Below are positions 8,149-17,722 of a stretch of DNA of 64,000 nt, in pieces. The stretch is from positions 1 through 64,000 of the forward strand of contig JBBAEA010000001.1 in the NCBI GenBank assembly GCA_041656175.1, read 5' to 3'. Positions within the stretch are counted from its first letter, which is position 1; the number at the start of each line of letters is the position of its first letter. The DNA is from JBBAEA01 sp041656175 (lineage in GTDB: Bacteria > Myxococcota_A > Bradymonadia > UBA4248). Below the pieces are notes generated by a model. That model ran no database searches, had not been told where the DNA came from, and saw only the letters and a list, made by a program, of their open reading frames with translations. The translations under genes and the position numbers were made by a program.

Positions 8149-9834
8149 TTAGCGTTGTTGGTAGCCGCTACGCCGTCGTAAGACTAAGAGCATGCTAAGC
8201 ATAAGTGCTAAGAAAAACGCAAATTTTGCAGGCAATCGCGTGCGATGATGGATTTGGCAACCACAACTATGCGCAATAAGCATTACATCGGCGAGCTCGC
8301 CTTCTTCAATGATGACATCGACTTCTTCGCCGCTTTCGCTGTCTATGCAAACACCGTCTTCGTTACAATCTGAACCTTGCGGACAGGTGCCACAAACACC
8401 ACCGCAACCATTGTCGGCGCAAGAATTCTCAGCGCATTGGGGTACACATACGCATTGACCTTCAGCGTTACAGCCTAAACCGTCTTCGCACTCTCCACAG
8501 CTACCGCCGCAAGCATCGTCACCGCATGTTTTGTTTTTGCAATAAGGTTTACATGGGCGACAAAAACCGTCTACACAGGATTCTCCCGTTTCGCAGCTAC
8601 CACAACTTCCTTCACAACCATCGGATCCACAATACTTCCCATTACAATCTGGTATGCAACTGCAGCTTCCCTTTATACAACTAGAACCTTCAGAACACGT
8701 ACCGCACAATCCACCACAACCGTCGCCTCCGCAATTCTTACCCTCACAGTTGGGCTGGCATTTGCATTGTGCATCGACACATTCAAAACCTGTATAACAA
8801 CTACCGCAAGTTCCACCACAGTTGTCGGGACCACATTCCTTTCCATCGCAGTTGGGCTTACACACGCATTGACCAGCACTGCAAGTATGCGTTGCCGGGC
8901 AAGTGCCGCACGTGCCACCGCAAGCGTCATCACCACATGCTTTTCCCGAACACTGTACTTGGCACACGCACTGACCGGCGCTGCATAAGTGGTTTGCGGG
9001 GCAAGTTCCACAGCTCCCCCCGCAACCGTTTGGGCCACAGTTTTTGCCCGAGCACTGCGGTTGACAAATACATTGTCCAGAGCTGTTACAGTTGTGGTTT
9101 GCGGGGCAATTTCCACAGCTACCTCCGCAACCGTTTGGGCCACAGCTTTTGCCCGAACAATTTGGAGTACACTCGCATGTTGGAGCTGGTAGGCCAAGAT
9201 AAGCACCTTGGCTGACCCAGTAAGTGAGCGAACCACCGCAACCTGGAGTTGCTTTATAAGGGTCATCGTTACCATAGTTAGGTACATTGACACCAAAATG
9301 CAGGTGTGGTCCCGTAGAGCAGCCAGAGCTTCCGACGCGTCCCAATTCTTGGCCACAACTTACTCTCTGGCCTTTGCTAACCTTTACAGTGCCCTTTTTC
9401 ATGTGGCAGTAGATGGTTTTCTTCTTGTCGTCATGCTGAATTTGCACGTAGTTGCCACAAGATGTGGCAGCACCGCAGTGTTGATTTCCTTGAACTGAAG
9501 TTTGGCGATCATAATATCCATCGGCAGTTGCTATGACTACCCCTGGGGCGGCTGCAACGATGGGACGGCTGCCATTGCTATCCATCCCCGCAAAGCCACC
9601 TATTCCGTAATCAGTTCCTGTGTGCTGGTCGTAGGTTTTATATTTACAGTTCCAATCTCGTGTTACGCCCCCACTTCGGTTGAGATCATAGTAGGCTGTA
9701 ATGTAGCATCCACCGTAATTATTACACTCGCTTAGCGGCAAACGATACTGTTGCGCAAAGGTGGAGGAAGCCCATAAACTAAGGGCAAAAATAAAACATG
9801 TCGTAGCAAGGAGAAAGCGTAAATTATTCATCAT
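8149..9834 (-). CDS. Secreted M23-like peptidase with eight Cys-rich repeats and a MYXO-CTERM-like tail
   Basis: 561 residues. A signal peptide ends near residue 28. Residues 60-200 form an M23 (LytM) metallopeptidase domain: HTGTD (His71, Asp75), IYCHM (His144) and the HLH of GPHLHFG (177-179), which are the expected zinc and catalytic positions. It likely cleaves peptidoglycan cross-bridges or peptides. Residues about 220-505 are eight repeats of about 34 residues, each with the pattern C-x-C-x2-C-x-GK-x-CG-x2-GCGG-x-CG-x-C. Next come an acidic linker and a tail with SCGC, a hydrophobic helix and RRR, resembling the MYXO-CTERM surface-sorting signal. The start overlaps the stop of the upstream propeller gene by 1 nt (TAATG), so the two are probably translated together. 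Confidence 0.88.
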   Translation of the reverse strand: MMNNLRFLLATTCFIFALSLWASSTFAQQYRLPLSECNNYGGCYITAYYDLNRSGGVTRDWNCKYKTYDQHTGTDYGIGGFAGMDSNGSRPIVAAAPGVVIATADGYYDRQTSVQGNQHCGAATSCGNYVQIQHDDKKKTIYCHMKKGTVKVSKGQRVSCGQELGRVGSSGCSTGPHLHFGVNVPNYGNDDPYKATPGCGGSLTYWVSQGAYLGLPAPTCECTPNCSGKSCGPNGCGGSCGNCPANHNCNSSGQCICQPQCSGKNCGPNGCGGSCGTCPANHLCSAGQCVCQVQCSGKACGDDACGGTCGTCPATHTCSAGQCVCKPNCDGKECGPDNCGGTCGSCYTGFECVDAQCKCQPNCEGKNCGGDGCGGLCGTCSEGSSCIKGSCSCIPDCNGKYCGSDGCEGSCGSCETGESCVDGFCRPCKPYCKNKTCGDDACGGSCGECEDGLGCNAEGQCVCVPQCAENSCADNGCGGVCGTCPQGSDCNEDGVCIDSESGEEVDVIIEEGELADVMLIAHSCGCQIHHRTRLPAKFAFFLALMLSMLLVLRRRSGYQQR

Positions 9835-10634
9835 TATTTCTCCTTTAAAGCTTCAGCCTTAGCGGTTTTAAAGTTAATCTTCCACCATTCTCCAGCCCCC
9901 GCGTCGTAGACCAAAGTATCATTATCTAAAAACCTCATACCCTCGGTATTGGCGACTACGGGTACGAAGCGCGCCCCAGCAATATCACTCGGGGCTAGCC
10001 CTTGGTTCGTAATTTGTCGTAAACCCTCGCCGTTCGCATTGACGCCGTACCAAGACGCGATGCCGCTGCGAGTCGATATGAAATAGATCGCATCACCGTG
10101 TGGCGAAAAGATGGGAGTACTGTGCTGCCCATCGCCTTCAATAATAGTCGCAATTTTTTGCCCACTACGACTTTTGATGTACAAAGCGGAAGATTCCATA
10201 TTGGGATCTAGCTGCGAAACTACAAAGCGCGAACCCAAGTTGTCGATAGCAAAATCGGCATAAACCTCTTCTGCAATAGTGGCGCCTTTGCTAAGATCCA
10301 TAAGTTTTCCATCTTTAACAGCGAAGGGCTCATCTTTATCGTTAAAACGGACTCTCTCCGCGCGTTCAATAACGAGCTGTTTTTTACCATTCTTGCCGAT
10401 AATATAATAATCAGACTTTACTCGTTCGGGGCCATATTCTAGCCTCTGTTGATCGCTTACTTTGAGTAGGTGGCTACCATCGCGCAAAGTGGCCTGAATT
10501 TTTAACACTTTGCCCGGTACTAGTTGTGGGATCACGAGGTTCTCGGCATATGCCGACGAAGCTGCATCACTAAAGCCAAGCGCCAAACCCGCAATAAGCG
10601 CTGCGGTGAGAACAAAAGATAGTCTTAGACTCAT
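9834..10634 (-). CDS. Secreted TolB-like beta-propeller protein
   Basis: 266 residues with a clear signal peptide (basic start, then LIAGLALGFSDAASSAYAE). The mature part contains PD40-like blade sequences such as TPIFSPHGDAIYFISTRSG and a second at LAPSDIAGARFVPV, as in TolB-type propellers, but it is too short for a full six-blade propeller. It is probably periplasmic and binds a protein or ligand; no enzyme motif is visible. GGAGG stands 6-7 nt before the ATG. It overlaps the M23/Cys-rich gene by 1 nt, which suggests a joint envelope function. Confidence 0.75.
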   Translation of the reverse strand: MSLRLSFVLTAALIAGLALGFSDAASSAYAENLVIPQLVPGKVLKIQATLRDGSHLLKVSDQQRLEYGPERVKSDYYIIGKNGKKQLVIERAERVRFNDKDEPFAVKDGKLMDLSKGATIAEEVYADFAIDNLGSRFVVSQLDPNMESSALYIKSRSGQKIATIIEGDGQHSTPIFSPHGDAIYFISTRSGIASWYGVNANGEGLRQITNQGLAPSDIAGARFVPVVANTEGMRFLDNDTLVYDAGAGEWWKINFKTAKAEALKEK

Positions 10635-10655
10635 AAGATGCCTCCTCCTGTGCTA

Positions 10656-10840
10656 GGGAAACTCAGATTTATTTTGGGGCTCCGCCCCAAACCCCGCTAA
10701 GGGCGATAGCCCTTAGAACCCTTTTTTTGCGTACTGCTTGATTTGATTGACTTTATTTTAAACGCTCGCCTAGTTTTCCTTACTTTGCTCTAGTGACTTT
10801 TTGACCATTTTTGTATTGATCAGAGCGTCACTAAGGAACT
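10656..10840 (+). repeat. F2 dispersed repeat, nearly full
   Basis: In order: CTCAGATTTATT, the hairpin GGGGCTCCGCCCC, the hairpin CTAAGGGCGATAGCCCTTAG, AACCCTTTTT, the core TTGATTTGATTGACTTTATTTTAA, CTCGCCT and a CATTTTTGTATTGATCAGAG end. It matches 22057-22347, 30226-30378 and, reversed, 54846-55084 and 56078-56232. It lies upstream of the propeller gene. The rest of the spacer (10841-11057) shows nothing else. Confidence 0.8.
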
Positions 10841-11057
10841 CATAGGTAAGTATGCTCAACAACATAGTTCCCATTCTAGCAAACGCACTTTTCCAAACAT
10901 CAGTGTAGCGAAGTTATAACTCAATTGCTAGCGATTTTTTGAACAGTTGTACAAAGGGCAGCAGCCAAAAAGCAAAACAAAATGACGGCAACACAATGAT
11001 TACGAAAAGCACGCCATGGTTCATACAGCAAGGGCAGCTATGAACGCTGCCCCTTGA

Positions 11058-12743
11058 TTATACGAATTCGAAGTGAACGATAACATGTGGGAACTTGCCC
11101 AATTTTTGTTTTATTATTTTTGCGGCTTTATGGCGTATAATCTCTTGCATATCGCCGTGCTTAGCCGAACTAATGATAGTTCGCTTAAGCTCATCCTGCA
11201 TATCTTTGAGGAAGGATTTGTCGCTGCTAATGCCAAACTCCTCAATTCGCAGCTCTCCGCGCAATTGCTCATCTTTATTAAGCGCCCCCCCGACAAAGAG
11301 CATACCGTTGTGGCCTAAAACTTTTTTTTCGCGGGCGCAGTCGCGATCCATGCCATCTAAAGATTTACCCACGACGTATCGTCGCGAGGGGATGAAGCTT
11401 TGCTCCAACTCGTGTCTGTCTGAGAAAAGTTTTAAAGTATAGCCTTCCTCTATGGTTATTGAGCGATCTGGTGAAGGTTGCATATCATCGGCTAGCGCTT
11501 CATGCATGCTCAAGCGGCGGTAGTCGCCGTGTATGGGTACAAATATTTCGGGTTCTAGGAGTTCGATCAATAATTCGAGTTCCTTGCGACCGCCGTGTCC
11601 CGAGCTATGGAATACAGCGTCTCTTGGGTTAAAAAGGGAAGCGCCTTGACGGTAGAAGCCATCGACAATCGCGCCTACGCGCTTTTCGTTACCTGGGATC
11701 TGGCGAGCCGAGTAAATCAGTGTATCGCTAGGACGCAAGCGAATATTATTGTGTTTAGCCTGCGATAACTTGTAGAGGCTTGAGGCGCGCTCACCTTGGG
11801 AGCCCGAGATAACAACAACGATGTTTTCGCCAGCTTCTTCAATCTTGTGTTCGGCAACGATTTCCATGTCGTTTGGCATGCTAAAATAGTTCAGCTCGCG
11901 CGCGATACCGAGGTTGGAGTTTAGCGAGCGCCCGCAAACGGCAATTTTGCGATTCGCCGCTGCCGCCGCTGTAAAAATAGATTGCAAGCGTCCGATGTTT
12001 GAAGCAAAAAGCGTGACAAAGATTCGTCCCTTTAACTTTGTAAAAACTTCTAACAAATCGTTGTAAATATCGAGCTCACTGGCCATGGCGTCGTCGACTT
12101 CGACGTTTGTGCTATCGGCTAAAAGTACGCGCACTCCCTCATCACCAAGCGCTTCGAGTCTTGCTAAATTCGTCTTGGCGCCTGCCATCGGTGTGTTATC
12201 TATGCGCCAATCTCCCGAGTGTACGATGGTTCCCGCGGGTGTGTAAAAAGCGTACGCTACGCTACCCGGAATAGAGTGGCAAACGTCGATGCACTCCACA
12301 CGGCAATCACCCAAATTAAACTCTTCTTTGGTGTTGATCACATTAAACAATACGCTCGATAACAACTCATGCTCCGTTAGCCTACGCTTTACGAAAGCTA
12401 GCGTAATGTCGGTGCCGTAAATAGGCATCTTCCCGCGAAAGCCTCTTTTTTGCATTGTTTTGAGTAAGAAGGCGATCGCCCCAATATGATCTTCGTGCGC
12501 ATGCGTTAACACAATGCCGTCCAAAGGCTGTGTTTCCAGAACACTAAAATCTGGCGTGATAAGATCCACCCCCCAGTCATCGTCGGCGGGGAACATGATG
12601 CCGCAGTCAACCAATATACGACTTTTCGCACTTTCTAGCAGCATGCAGTTCATGCCAAACATGCCGCTTCCCCCGATCGATGTGATCTTGAGCAGCGCGT
12701 TGTCCTCTGTTTTCTCTCTTCCTTCCCTTTTCTCTTCTTCCAT
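11058..12743 (-). CDS. rnj: Ribonuclease J
   Basis: Metallo-beta-lactamase/beta-CASP nuclease that matures and degrades RNA (5' exo- and endonuclease) in the cytoplasm. The zinc motif is HAHEDHIGA (residues 81-89), followed by HSIPGSVAY and HSGDWRID. The beta-CASP part has FVTLFASNIGRLQSI, ISGSQGE and HSSGHGGRKEL, and PIHGDYRRL ends the catalytic core. A C-terminal extension of about 130 residues is normal for the family. I give the ATG at 12743; an in-frame TTG at 12764 with AAAGAG upstream would add seven residues and cannot be excluded. It stands alone with an F1 hairpin element upstream. Confidence 0.95.
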   Translation of the reverse strand: MEEEKREGREKTEDNALLKITSIGGSGMFGMNCMLLESAKSRILVDCGIMFPADDDWGVDLITPDFSVLETQPLDGIVLTHAHEDHIGAIAFLLKTMQKRGFRGKMPIYGTDITLAFVKRRLTEHELLSSVLFNVINTKEEFNLGDCRVECIDVCHSIPGSVAYAFYTPAGTIVHSGDWRIDNTPMAGAKTNLARLEALGDEGVRVLLADSTNVEVDDAMASELDIYNDLLEVFTKLKGRIFVTLFASNIGRLQSIFTAAAAANRKIAVCGRSLNSNLGIARELNYFSMPNDMEIVAEHKIEEAGENIVVVISGSQGERASSLYKLSQAKHNNIRLRPSDTLIYSARQIPGNEKRVGAIVDGFYRQGASLFNPRDAVFHSSGHGGRKELELLIELLEPEIFVPIHGDYRRLSMHEALADDMQPSPDRSITIEEGYTLKLFSDRHELEQSFIPSRRYVVGKSLDGMDRDCAREKKVLGHNGMLFVGGALNKDEQLRGELRIEEFGISSDKSFLKDMQDELKRTIISSAKHGDMQEIIRHKAAKIIKQKLGKFPHVIVHFEFV

Positions 12744-12899
12744 TATCTCTCTTGAATTTTGCAAGTTATTCTCTTTTTTCCTCGCTCGTGTTGAGCGTTC
12801 TATGGGTTAATAATATTTTCTTACTAAGTTTTAGCATGTGCTAAAGCAGCCAAAGCTCTCGTAGCAGCACAACGCAACGGGGCGGCATTCATTAAATTA

Positions 12900-13049
12900 G
12901 GGGGGTAGCGCAAGATCACCCGCAGAATCGGCATCTGAGCGCATTTTTTGCGCTGGATGCGCGGATTGAGCGCATACAGCGCAAAAAATAGTGCGCGAAG
13001 CCGCCGATTATGCGGGAAGCTTGCGCGTAGGGGGGCAATGTTGCCCCCC
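12900..13049 (+). repeat. F1 hairpin family, long form L3
   Basis: GGGGGTAGCGCAAGATCACC at one end and GGGAAGCTTGCGCGTAGGGGGG plus a G/C hairpin at the other (the block continues to 13049). The outer stem is GCGCAAG/CTTGCGC instead of the GCGCGGG/CCCGCGC of L1; the next stem is AATCGGC/GCCGATT. It is closest to L4 at 56400-56548. It lies between the end of the CorC-like gene and the start of rnj. Confidence 0.9.
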
Positions 13050-13088
13050 ACCAAAAGACAAAAAAAACGTGTAAAATCAATGCCTCAC

Positions 13089-14405
13089 TTATTCATCATC
13101 GTCGCTTAGAGTTGCCTCGGCTTTGTGCTTCACAAAGACTTGTGCGATGCGGAATCGCTCCATGGCGGTGACGGTGTAGCTAAACTCGCCTTCTTGTACT
13201 TCGTCGTGGATTTTGGCGACGCGGCCGAGTTTTTCCATGATAAAGCCGGAGACGGTGTCGGAGTCGGCTTCGATGTTGGCGGTGCCAAGGTATGAGAATA
13301 GGTCGCTTAGGAGCGTGGCACCGTCGACGATGTAGCCGTCTTCGGTTTGTCTGATGTCTTCTTGGCTTTCGGGGTCAAATTCGTCGTCGATTTCGCCGAC
13401 AAGTTCCTCGAGCACATCCTCGACAGTGACTAAGCCCGATGTGCCACCATATTCGTCGACTACGATGGCCAAGTGCGAGCGTTGGCGTTGCAAGACTTCA
13501 AGGGCGGTGGAGATGTTGGCCGTTTCGGGGATGTAAACAGGGTCGCGGGTGAGTGAGGCGAGTGTGGCGGTGTCGGATGAGCGTTGTGCGGCGACCATGT
13601 CTTTGAGGTGAACGAATCCGAGGATGTCGTCGAGGCCATCGCGGTAGAGAGGGTAGCGGGAGTGGCCAGCTTCGAGGGCGAAGTTGAGCGCTTCGTCAAG
13701 GGGCATGTCGACTTGCAGGGCGCAGATTTTTCCGCGTTGTACCATGATTTCGCGCGCGCTAAGGGCGGAGAAGTTAAAGACCTTATCGAGCAGCGTTCCT
13801 TGTTCCTGAGTGATGGTGCCGTCCTTACTGGAGTGCTGGGCAATGTTTCGCAGCTCTTCTGCCGATATACCCACGGCGTGGCCAGCTTCGACGGGTTGGA
13901 CGTTAAATAGGCGCAAAACCCCGTTTGATGCTTTGGTCAAGACCCACATCACGGGCCTAAAGACCCAGTGAAAGATTTGCATGGGTAGTGCTACAAAGAT
14001 GCTGACTTCGATGGGTTTTGCGATGGCAAGGCTTTTGGGCGCGATTTCGCCAAGGACGATGTGGAGGAAGGACACGATCGAGAAGGCGATGACGAAACTG
14101 ATGTAGTGCGACAGATCTTCTGAGATCGGTAGTTGCAACCACATAATAAAGGATAGCAGATGGCGATTGATGGCGGGCTCCGCCAGCCAACCCAAGCCAA
14201 GGCTAGCGAAGGTAATGCCTAGTTGCACCGCCGATAGGTAGCTATCAACGGTGTGTAGCACATCAAGGACGCGACCTGCTCCGCGGTTGCCGCCCTGCTT
14301 GAGAACCTCCAGTTGCGATGCTCGAACGCGTACAAGGGCAAATTCGGCTGCCACAAAAAAACCGTTTGCCAAGAGCAATAAAACCACTAAAACTATTTCA
14401 AACAT
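13089..14405 (-). CDS. CNNM/CBS/CorC_HlyC membrane protein (hemolysin C / CorC family)
   Basis: 438 residues. An N-terminal CNNM (DUF21) membrane domain covers about 1-190, with helices at [21 protein letters not shown], the [18 protein letters not shown] region and others. Two CBS domains follow ([12 protein letters not shown] ... [27 protein letters not shown]), then a CorC_HlyC domain with [24 protein letters not shown] and [14 protein letters not shown]. Members are linked to Mg2+/Co2+ efflux or ion homeostasis, with CBS domains sensing nucleotides. It is an inner-membrane protein of normal length. It lies 51 bp downstream of hslU in the same direction and may be part of that transcript. 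Confidence 0.92.
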   Translation of the reverse strand: MFEIVLVVLLLLANGFFVAAEFALVRVRASQLEVLKQGGNRGAGRVLDVLHTVDSYLSAVQLGITFASLGLGWLAEPAINRHLLSFIMWLQLPISEDLSHYISFVIAFSIVSFLHIVLGEIAPKSLAIAKPIEVSIFVALPMQIFHWVFRPVMWVLTKASNGVLRLFNVQPVEAGHAVGISAEELRNIAQHSSKDGTITQEQGTLLDKVFNFSALSAREIMVQRGKICALQVDMPLDEALNFALEAGHSRYPLYRDGLDDILGFVHLKDMVAAQRSSDTATLASLTRDPVYIPETANISTALEVLQRQRSHLAIVVDEYGGTSGLVTVEDVLEELVGEIDDEFDPESQEDIRQTEDGYIVDGATLLSDLFSYLGTANIEADSDTVSGFIMEKLGRVAKIHDEVQEGEFSYTVTAMERFRIAQVFVKHKAEATLSDDDE

Positions 14406-14456
14406 ATGTGTATTTTAAGAAAACCCCCCGCCCTTTTGGGATAAACCCCAAAGCAA

Positions 14457-15806
14457 TTATAATATATAGCGTCCTAAGTCTTCATCTTCAATAAGATTCT
14501 CGATGTGCTTGCGAACGTAGTCGGCATCGATAACGACTTTTTGCGCTTGCATTGAGCAGGCGTCAAAGCTGAGTTCATCGAAAACGCGTTCAATCACCGT
14601 GTGTAGTCTACGCGCGCCGATGTTTTGCATGCGCTCGTTCGCCTTTGCCGCCGCATCGGCCATCGCCTCTATCGCGTCATCGCTTACCTCGACGTCGAGG
14701 CCTTCGGTTTTTAGTAGGGCGATATACTGCTTAACCAAGCTGTTGTGCGGTTCGCGCAGAATGCGCACGAAGTCGTCTCGCGTTAAGTTATCGAGCGTGA
14801 CCCGAATCGGGAAGCGCCCTTGTAGCTCGGGGATGAGATCGCTGGGCTTTGAGACGTGGAATGCGCCTGAAGCGATAAACAGGATGTGATCTGTTTTGAT
14901 AAAGCCGTACTTTGTCTTTACGGTTGAACCCTCGACGATGGGGAGCAGATCGCGCTGCACACCTTCTCGTGAAACATCGGGGCTTCGGCCACCATCACTA
15001 TGGTTTGACGCAATTTTGTCAATCTCGTCAATGAAGATAATTCCCATTTGTTCAGCGCGTACAAGCGCTTGTGACTCCACCGCCTCGTTGTCTATGGCGC
15101 TGCTAGCCTCTTCGGTTTTGAGCAGATTGAGCGCTTCAGCGATTTTCATTCGGCGTTTTCGCGTTTTCTTGGGCATAATGTTAGAAAAGAAGTTTTTCAT
15201 CGAATCTTCCATCTCATTCATGCCATCGTTGCCCTGTGGATTGAAGAGGCGGAAACTAGCGCCAGCTTTATCGGCAACCGATATTTCGACGTATCGCTCG
15301 TTGAGAGCCCCGCTCTGTAGCAGTTCCCTAAGTTCTTCATCGCTAGCGCCTTGGGCGCCAGAGCCGCGCTCTTCTTGGATCGCGGCAATGATCGCATCCT
15401 CTGCCGCTCGCATCGCTTGCTGCTCAACGCGCGCCATCGCTTCTTCTTGCACGAGCTTGTAGGCCATCTCGACGAGATCCCTAACCATGCTTTCGACGTC
15501 ACGTCCGACGTAGCCCACCTCCGTAAACTTGGAGGCCTCCACCTTTATAAAGGGCGCATGGGCCAAGTTGGCTAAGCGCCGTGCAATTTCGGTCTTGCCC
15601 ACGCCGGTGGGGCCGATGAGCAAAATGTTTTTGGGCGAAATTTCGTCTCGCAAATCCTCTGCAACCTGCTGGCGTCGCCAACGATTGCGTAGCGCAATCG
15701 CGACAGAGCGTTTAGCGGCATTTTGGCCGATAATATAGCGGTCAAGCGCCTCAACGATTTGGACAGGACGCAGGTTCATCTGCTTTTGGTGCTGTGCATT
15801 CGACAT
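14457..15806 (-). CDS. hslU: HslU, ATPase subunit of the HslUV protease
   Basis: AAA+ unfoldase that feeds proteins into the HslV chamber. Walker A GPTGVGKT is at residues 65-72, Walker B is IIFIDEIDKIA, and the C-terminal tail EDLGRYIL is the type that docks into HslV. The intermediate I-domain is present (residues about 110-245). The length of 449 is normal. It begins 13 bp after the hslV stop, the usual hslV-hslU order, so the two share a transcript. Confidence 0.97.
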   Translation of the reverse strand: MSNAQHQKQMNLRPVQIVEALDRYIIGQNAAKRSVAIALRNRWRRQQVAEDLRDEISPKNILLIGPTGVGKTEIARRLANLAHAPFIKVEASKFTEVGYVGRDVESMVRDLVEMAYKLVQEEAMARVEQQAMRAAEDAIIAAIQEERGSGAQGASDEELRELLQSGALNERYVEISVADKAGASFRLFNPQGNDGMNEMEDSMKNFFSNIMPKKTRKRRMKIAEALNLLKTEEASSAIDNEAVESQALVRAEQMGIIFIDEIDKIASNHSDGGRSPDVSREGVQRDLLPIVEGSTVKTKYGFIKTDHILFIASGAFHVSKPSDLIPELQGRFPIRVTLDNLTRDDFVRILREPHNSLVKQYIALLKTEGLDVEVSDDAIEAMADAAAKANERMQNIGARRLHTVIERVFDELSFDACSMQAQKVVIDADYVRKHIENLIEDEDLGRYIL

Positions 15807-15819
15807 AATAATACTCTAC

Positions 15820-16371
15820 CTAAAGTTCTTCGGCTACGGAGGCGATGGTTTGGCAAACGATGTTTTCGTTGGTGTAGATGCAGAGGTCTGCGGCGATTTG
15901 CAACGATTTTTTAGCAATCTCCTCGGCGCTCAATTGCGTATTATCCATCAGCGCGTTGGCGGCGGCGAGTGCGTATCCCGAGCCTGATCCGATGGACATA
16001 ACGTTTTTGTCGGGGCTAAGTACATCGCCAGATCCCGATATTGTGAGGGTGATATTTTTATCGGCGCAGAGCAGCATCGCTTCGAGGCGGCGCAAGATCT
16101 TGTCTGTTCTCCAGTCCTTGGCCAACTCAACGGCTGCACGCATCAAGTCGTTTTGGTACGCCGATAACTTCGCTTCTAACTTCTCAAAGAGGTTTAGCGC
16201 GTCCGCCGTCGAACCAGCGAAACCTACCAAAACTCGTCCTCCCGCAAGACTACGTACCTTGCGCGTTGTGTGCTTAATCGCGATATCTCCTAGTGTCACC
16301 TGCCCATCCCCCGCCATGGCGACAAAATCGCCGCGCCGAACGGCAAGTATGGTTGTGCTACGTATCTTCAT
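15820..16371 (-). CDS. hslV: HslV, proteolytic subunit of the HslUV protease
   Basis: Threonine protease of the proteasome-beta type; it forms a double hexamer that degrades proteins delivered by HslU. TTILAVRR follows a short MKIRS leader, so Thr6 should become the N-terminal nucleophile after processing. GDGQVTLG and [11 protein letters not shown] are family motifs, and 183 residues is typical. AAGGAG stands 7 nt before the ATG. It is first in the hslVU transcript. Confidence 0.97.
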   Translation of the reverse strand: MKIRSTTILAVRRGDFVAMAGDGQVTLGDIAIKHTTRKVRSLAGGRVLVGFAGSTADALNLFEKLEAKLSAYQNDLMRAAVELAKDWRTDKILRRLEAMLLCADKNITLTISGSGDVLSPDKNVMSIGSGSGYALAAANALMDNTQLSAEEIAKKSLQIAADLCIYTNENIVCQTIASVAEEL

Positions 16372-16631
16372 GAGTGGCTCCTTTTTGTGAAAAATAGCGC
16401 TCTGCTTTGCGGCAAAACGCCAAAGCGAATTTTAATCACCAGAGCAACAAAGTGAAGCAAGAAAAACTGGGATTCTATGTTTAAAAGCGCAATAACAAAA
16501 ACGAACCGTTTTTAAACCTACTAGCCCTAAGCCACGATGCTTTGAAGCCACTTCACCCGTTACAAAGAACTATCCGCACGTCATTCATGCTAAGACCAAG
16601 TTTACGGACGTCGCTTCTTCCCTATAAGCCA
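16372..16631. other. Intergenic spacer upstream of hslV
   Basis: Between the hslV start and the terminator at 16632. It must hold the hslV promoter on the minus strand, but I cannot point to a convincing -35/-10 pair. No repeat-family member or small ORF stands out. Confidence 0.4.
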
Positions 16632-16660
16632 AAAGCCCCCTGCTCTTACAGGAGGCTTAT
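16632..16660 (-). terminator. Rho-independent terminator after the 16712 gene
   Basis: On the minus strand AAGCCTCCTG pairs with CAGGGGGCTT (one G-T wobble) around a TAAGAG loop, and TTTT follows directly. It is 52 bp past the stop of the nitroreductase-like gene. Confidence 0.7.
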
Positions 16661-16711
16661 TGAACGTTTACACAACGATACGGATTTTTTCAAAATTCCG
16701 CGAAGCCACAA

Positions 16712-17311
16712 CTAGCCAAAAACCTTCAGTCGCTTCTCAATATCCGCATCCCCTCGCTCGCCTGCTGCTTGGACGATTTTGCCAAACGGCATCTGCGCTA
16801 GCAATGTCCAAGTTTCCGAAACGCCCCAGCGCTTTTTCACTTCGTCATCAATGAGCGGGTTATAGTGTTGTAGCGACGCACCAATGCCGTTCTCCGCAAA
16901 CGCTACCCAAACTGCGTACTGCAACATACCGTTTTCCTGCAAAGCCCATGGTGGGAAGTTTGCCGCATACAACGGATATGCATCCTGTAACCCCTTGGTT
17001 TTGGCTTCGTCTGTAAAGAACAAAACAGTGCCTCGACCCGCCTTAAACGACGCAATCTTTGCCTCCGTTTGGCTAAACTGCTCCGCTGGTACCAAGGGTT
17101 TTAAGGTGTTTAGCACAATATCCCATAGGGCTTCGTGCTCTTGGTCTAAAAGCAGAACCACTCCCTGCGTTTTCGAATAAAAAGCCGATGGCACTTCAGC
17201 CAATATATCACTCACTAATTTTGTAAGCTGCTCTTTAGTATAGTCAATTTCGTCGTTTATCGCGTACTGCGTGCGTCGCAAGCCAAACAATTTTACGCTT
17301 TCATTCTTCAT
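16712..17311 (-). CDS. Nitroreductase-family oxidoreductase
   Basis: 200 residues. The fold signature is visible in LRRTQYAINDEID, SAFYSKTQGVVLLLDQEHEALW, FFTDEAKTKGLQDAYPLYAANFPPW, AVWVAFAENGIGASLQHYNPL and the KIVQ-containing end, which match FMN-dependent nitroreductase-like proteins reducing nitro compounds or quinones with NAD(P)H. The physiological substrate is unknown; it is probably cytoplasmic. I chose the ATG at 17311 because GGGAG lies 6-7 nt upstream and the family begins near KLFGLRRT; an upstream in-frame start would add 12 unlikely residues. It is monocistronic, with its own terminator. Confidence 0.88.
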   Translation of the reverse strand: MKNESVKLFGLRRTQYAINDEIDYTKEQLTKLVSDILAEVPSAFYSKTQGVVLLLDQEHEALWDIVLNTLKPLVPAEQFSQTEAKIASFKAGRGTVLFFTDEAKTKGLQDAYPLYAANFPPWALQENGMLQYAVWVAFAENGIGASLQHYNPLIDDEVKKRWGVSETWTLLAQMPFGKIVQAAGERGDADIEKRLKVFG

Positions 17312-17504
17312 CGTTATCTCCCGTAAAATCCAATTCATATCGTGCACAGCAAGTGCTGCCCTAGCAATGTAATACTATGCGATTTTTTGGCAAGCTAAAA
17401 TTACTTTTGCGTACTCAATGCGTAAAACCGTGAACTACTCTCATAATGCAGACAGCTACTAGGAATACGCTGATTCATTCGATATGCTTGCTTTTTTCTT
17501 TTGT

Positions 17505-17590
17505 GGGGGAAGTATCCCCCTACGTCGCAACCCCGCGCTGTGCGCGGGTTTGCGCCTACCCCCTCCGCGGGGACACCCCGCGACGCCCCG
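17505..17590 (-). repeat. F1 hairpin family, short form S2
   Basis: On the minus strand: GGGGCGTCGCGGGG, GGGGGTAGGCGC, the stem CGCAAACCCGCGC/GCGCGGGGTTGCG, CGTAGGGGG and a G5-ATACTT-C5 hairpin. It differs at many positions from S1 at 336-426, but the stem still closes. It lies between the end of malQ and the start of the nitroreductase gene. Confidence 0.85.
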
Positions 17591-17722
17591 TCCAGTTTTT
17601 GGCCGTAATAGAGCTTTGCGCTTGCCCTACCCGCGCTCCCCTTCCCAACAGAGAGCATAGCCCCCCGTAATGCCCTCACAGACGCGTCTTCAAAATAAAG
17701 CCCATAAAATCAATGCGCCAAC

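Noticed and set aside
8673..9356. Further ORFs inside the Cys-rich gene in other frames
   Set aside because: They come from the repeating GC-rich codon pattern. The M23 and repeat frame is conserved from signal peptide to tail.
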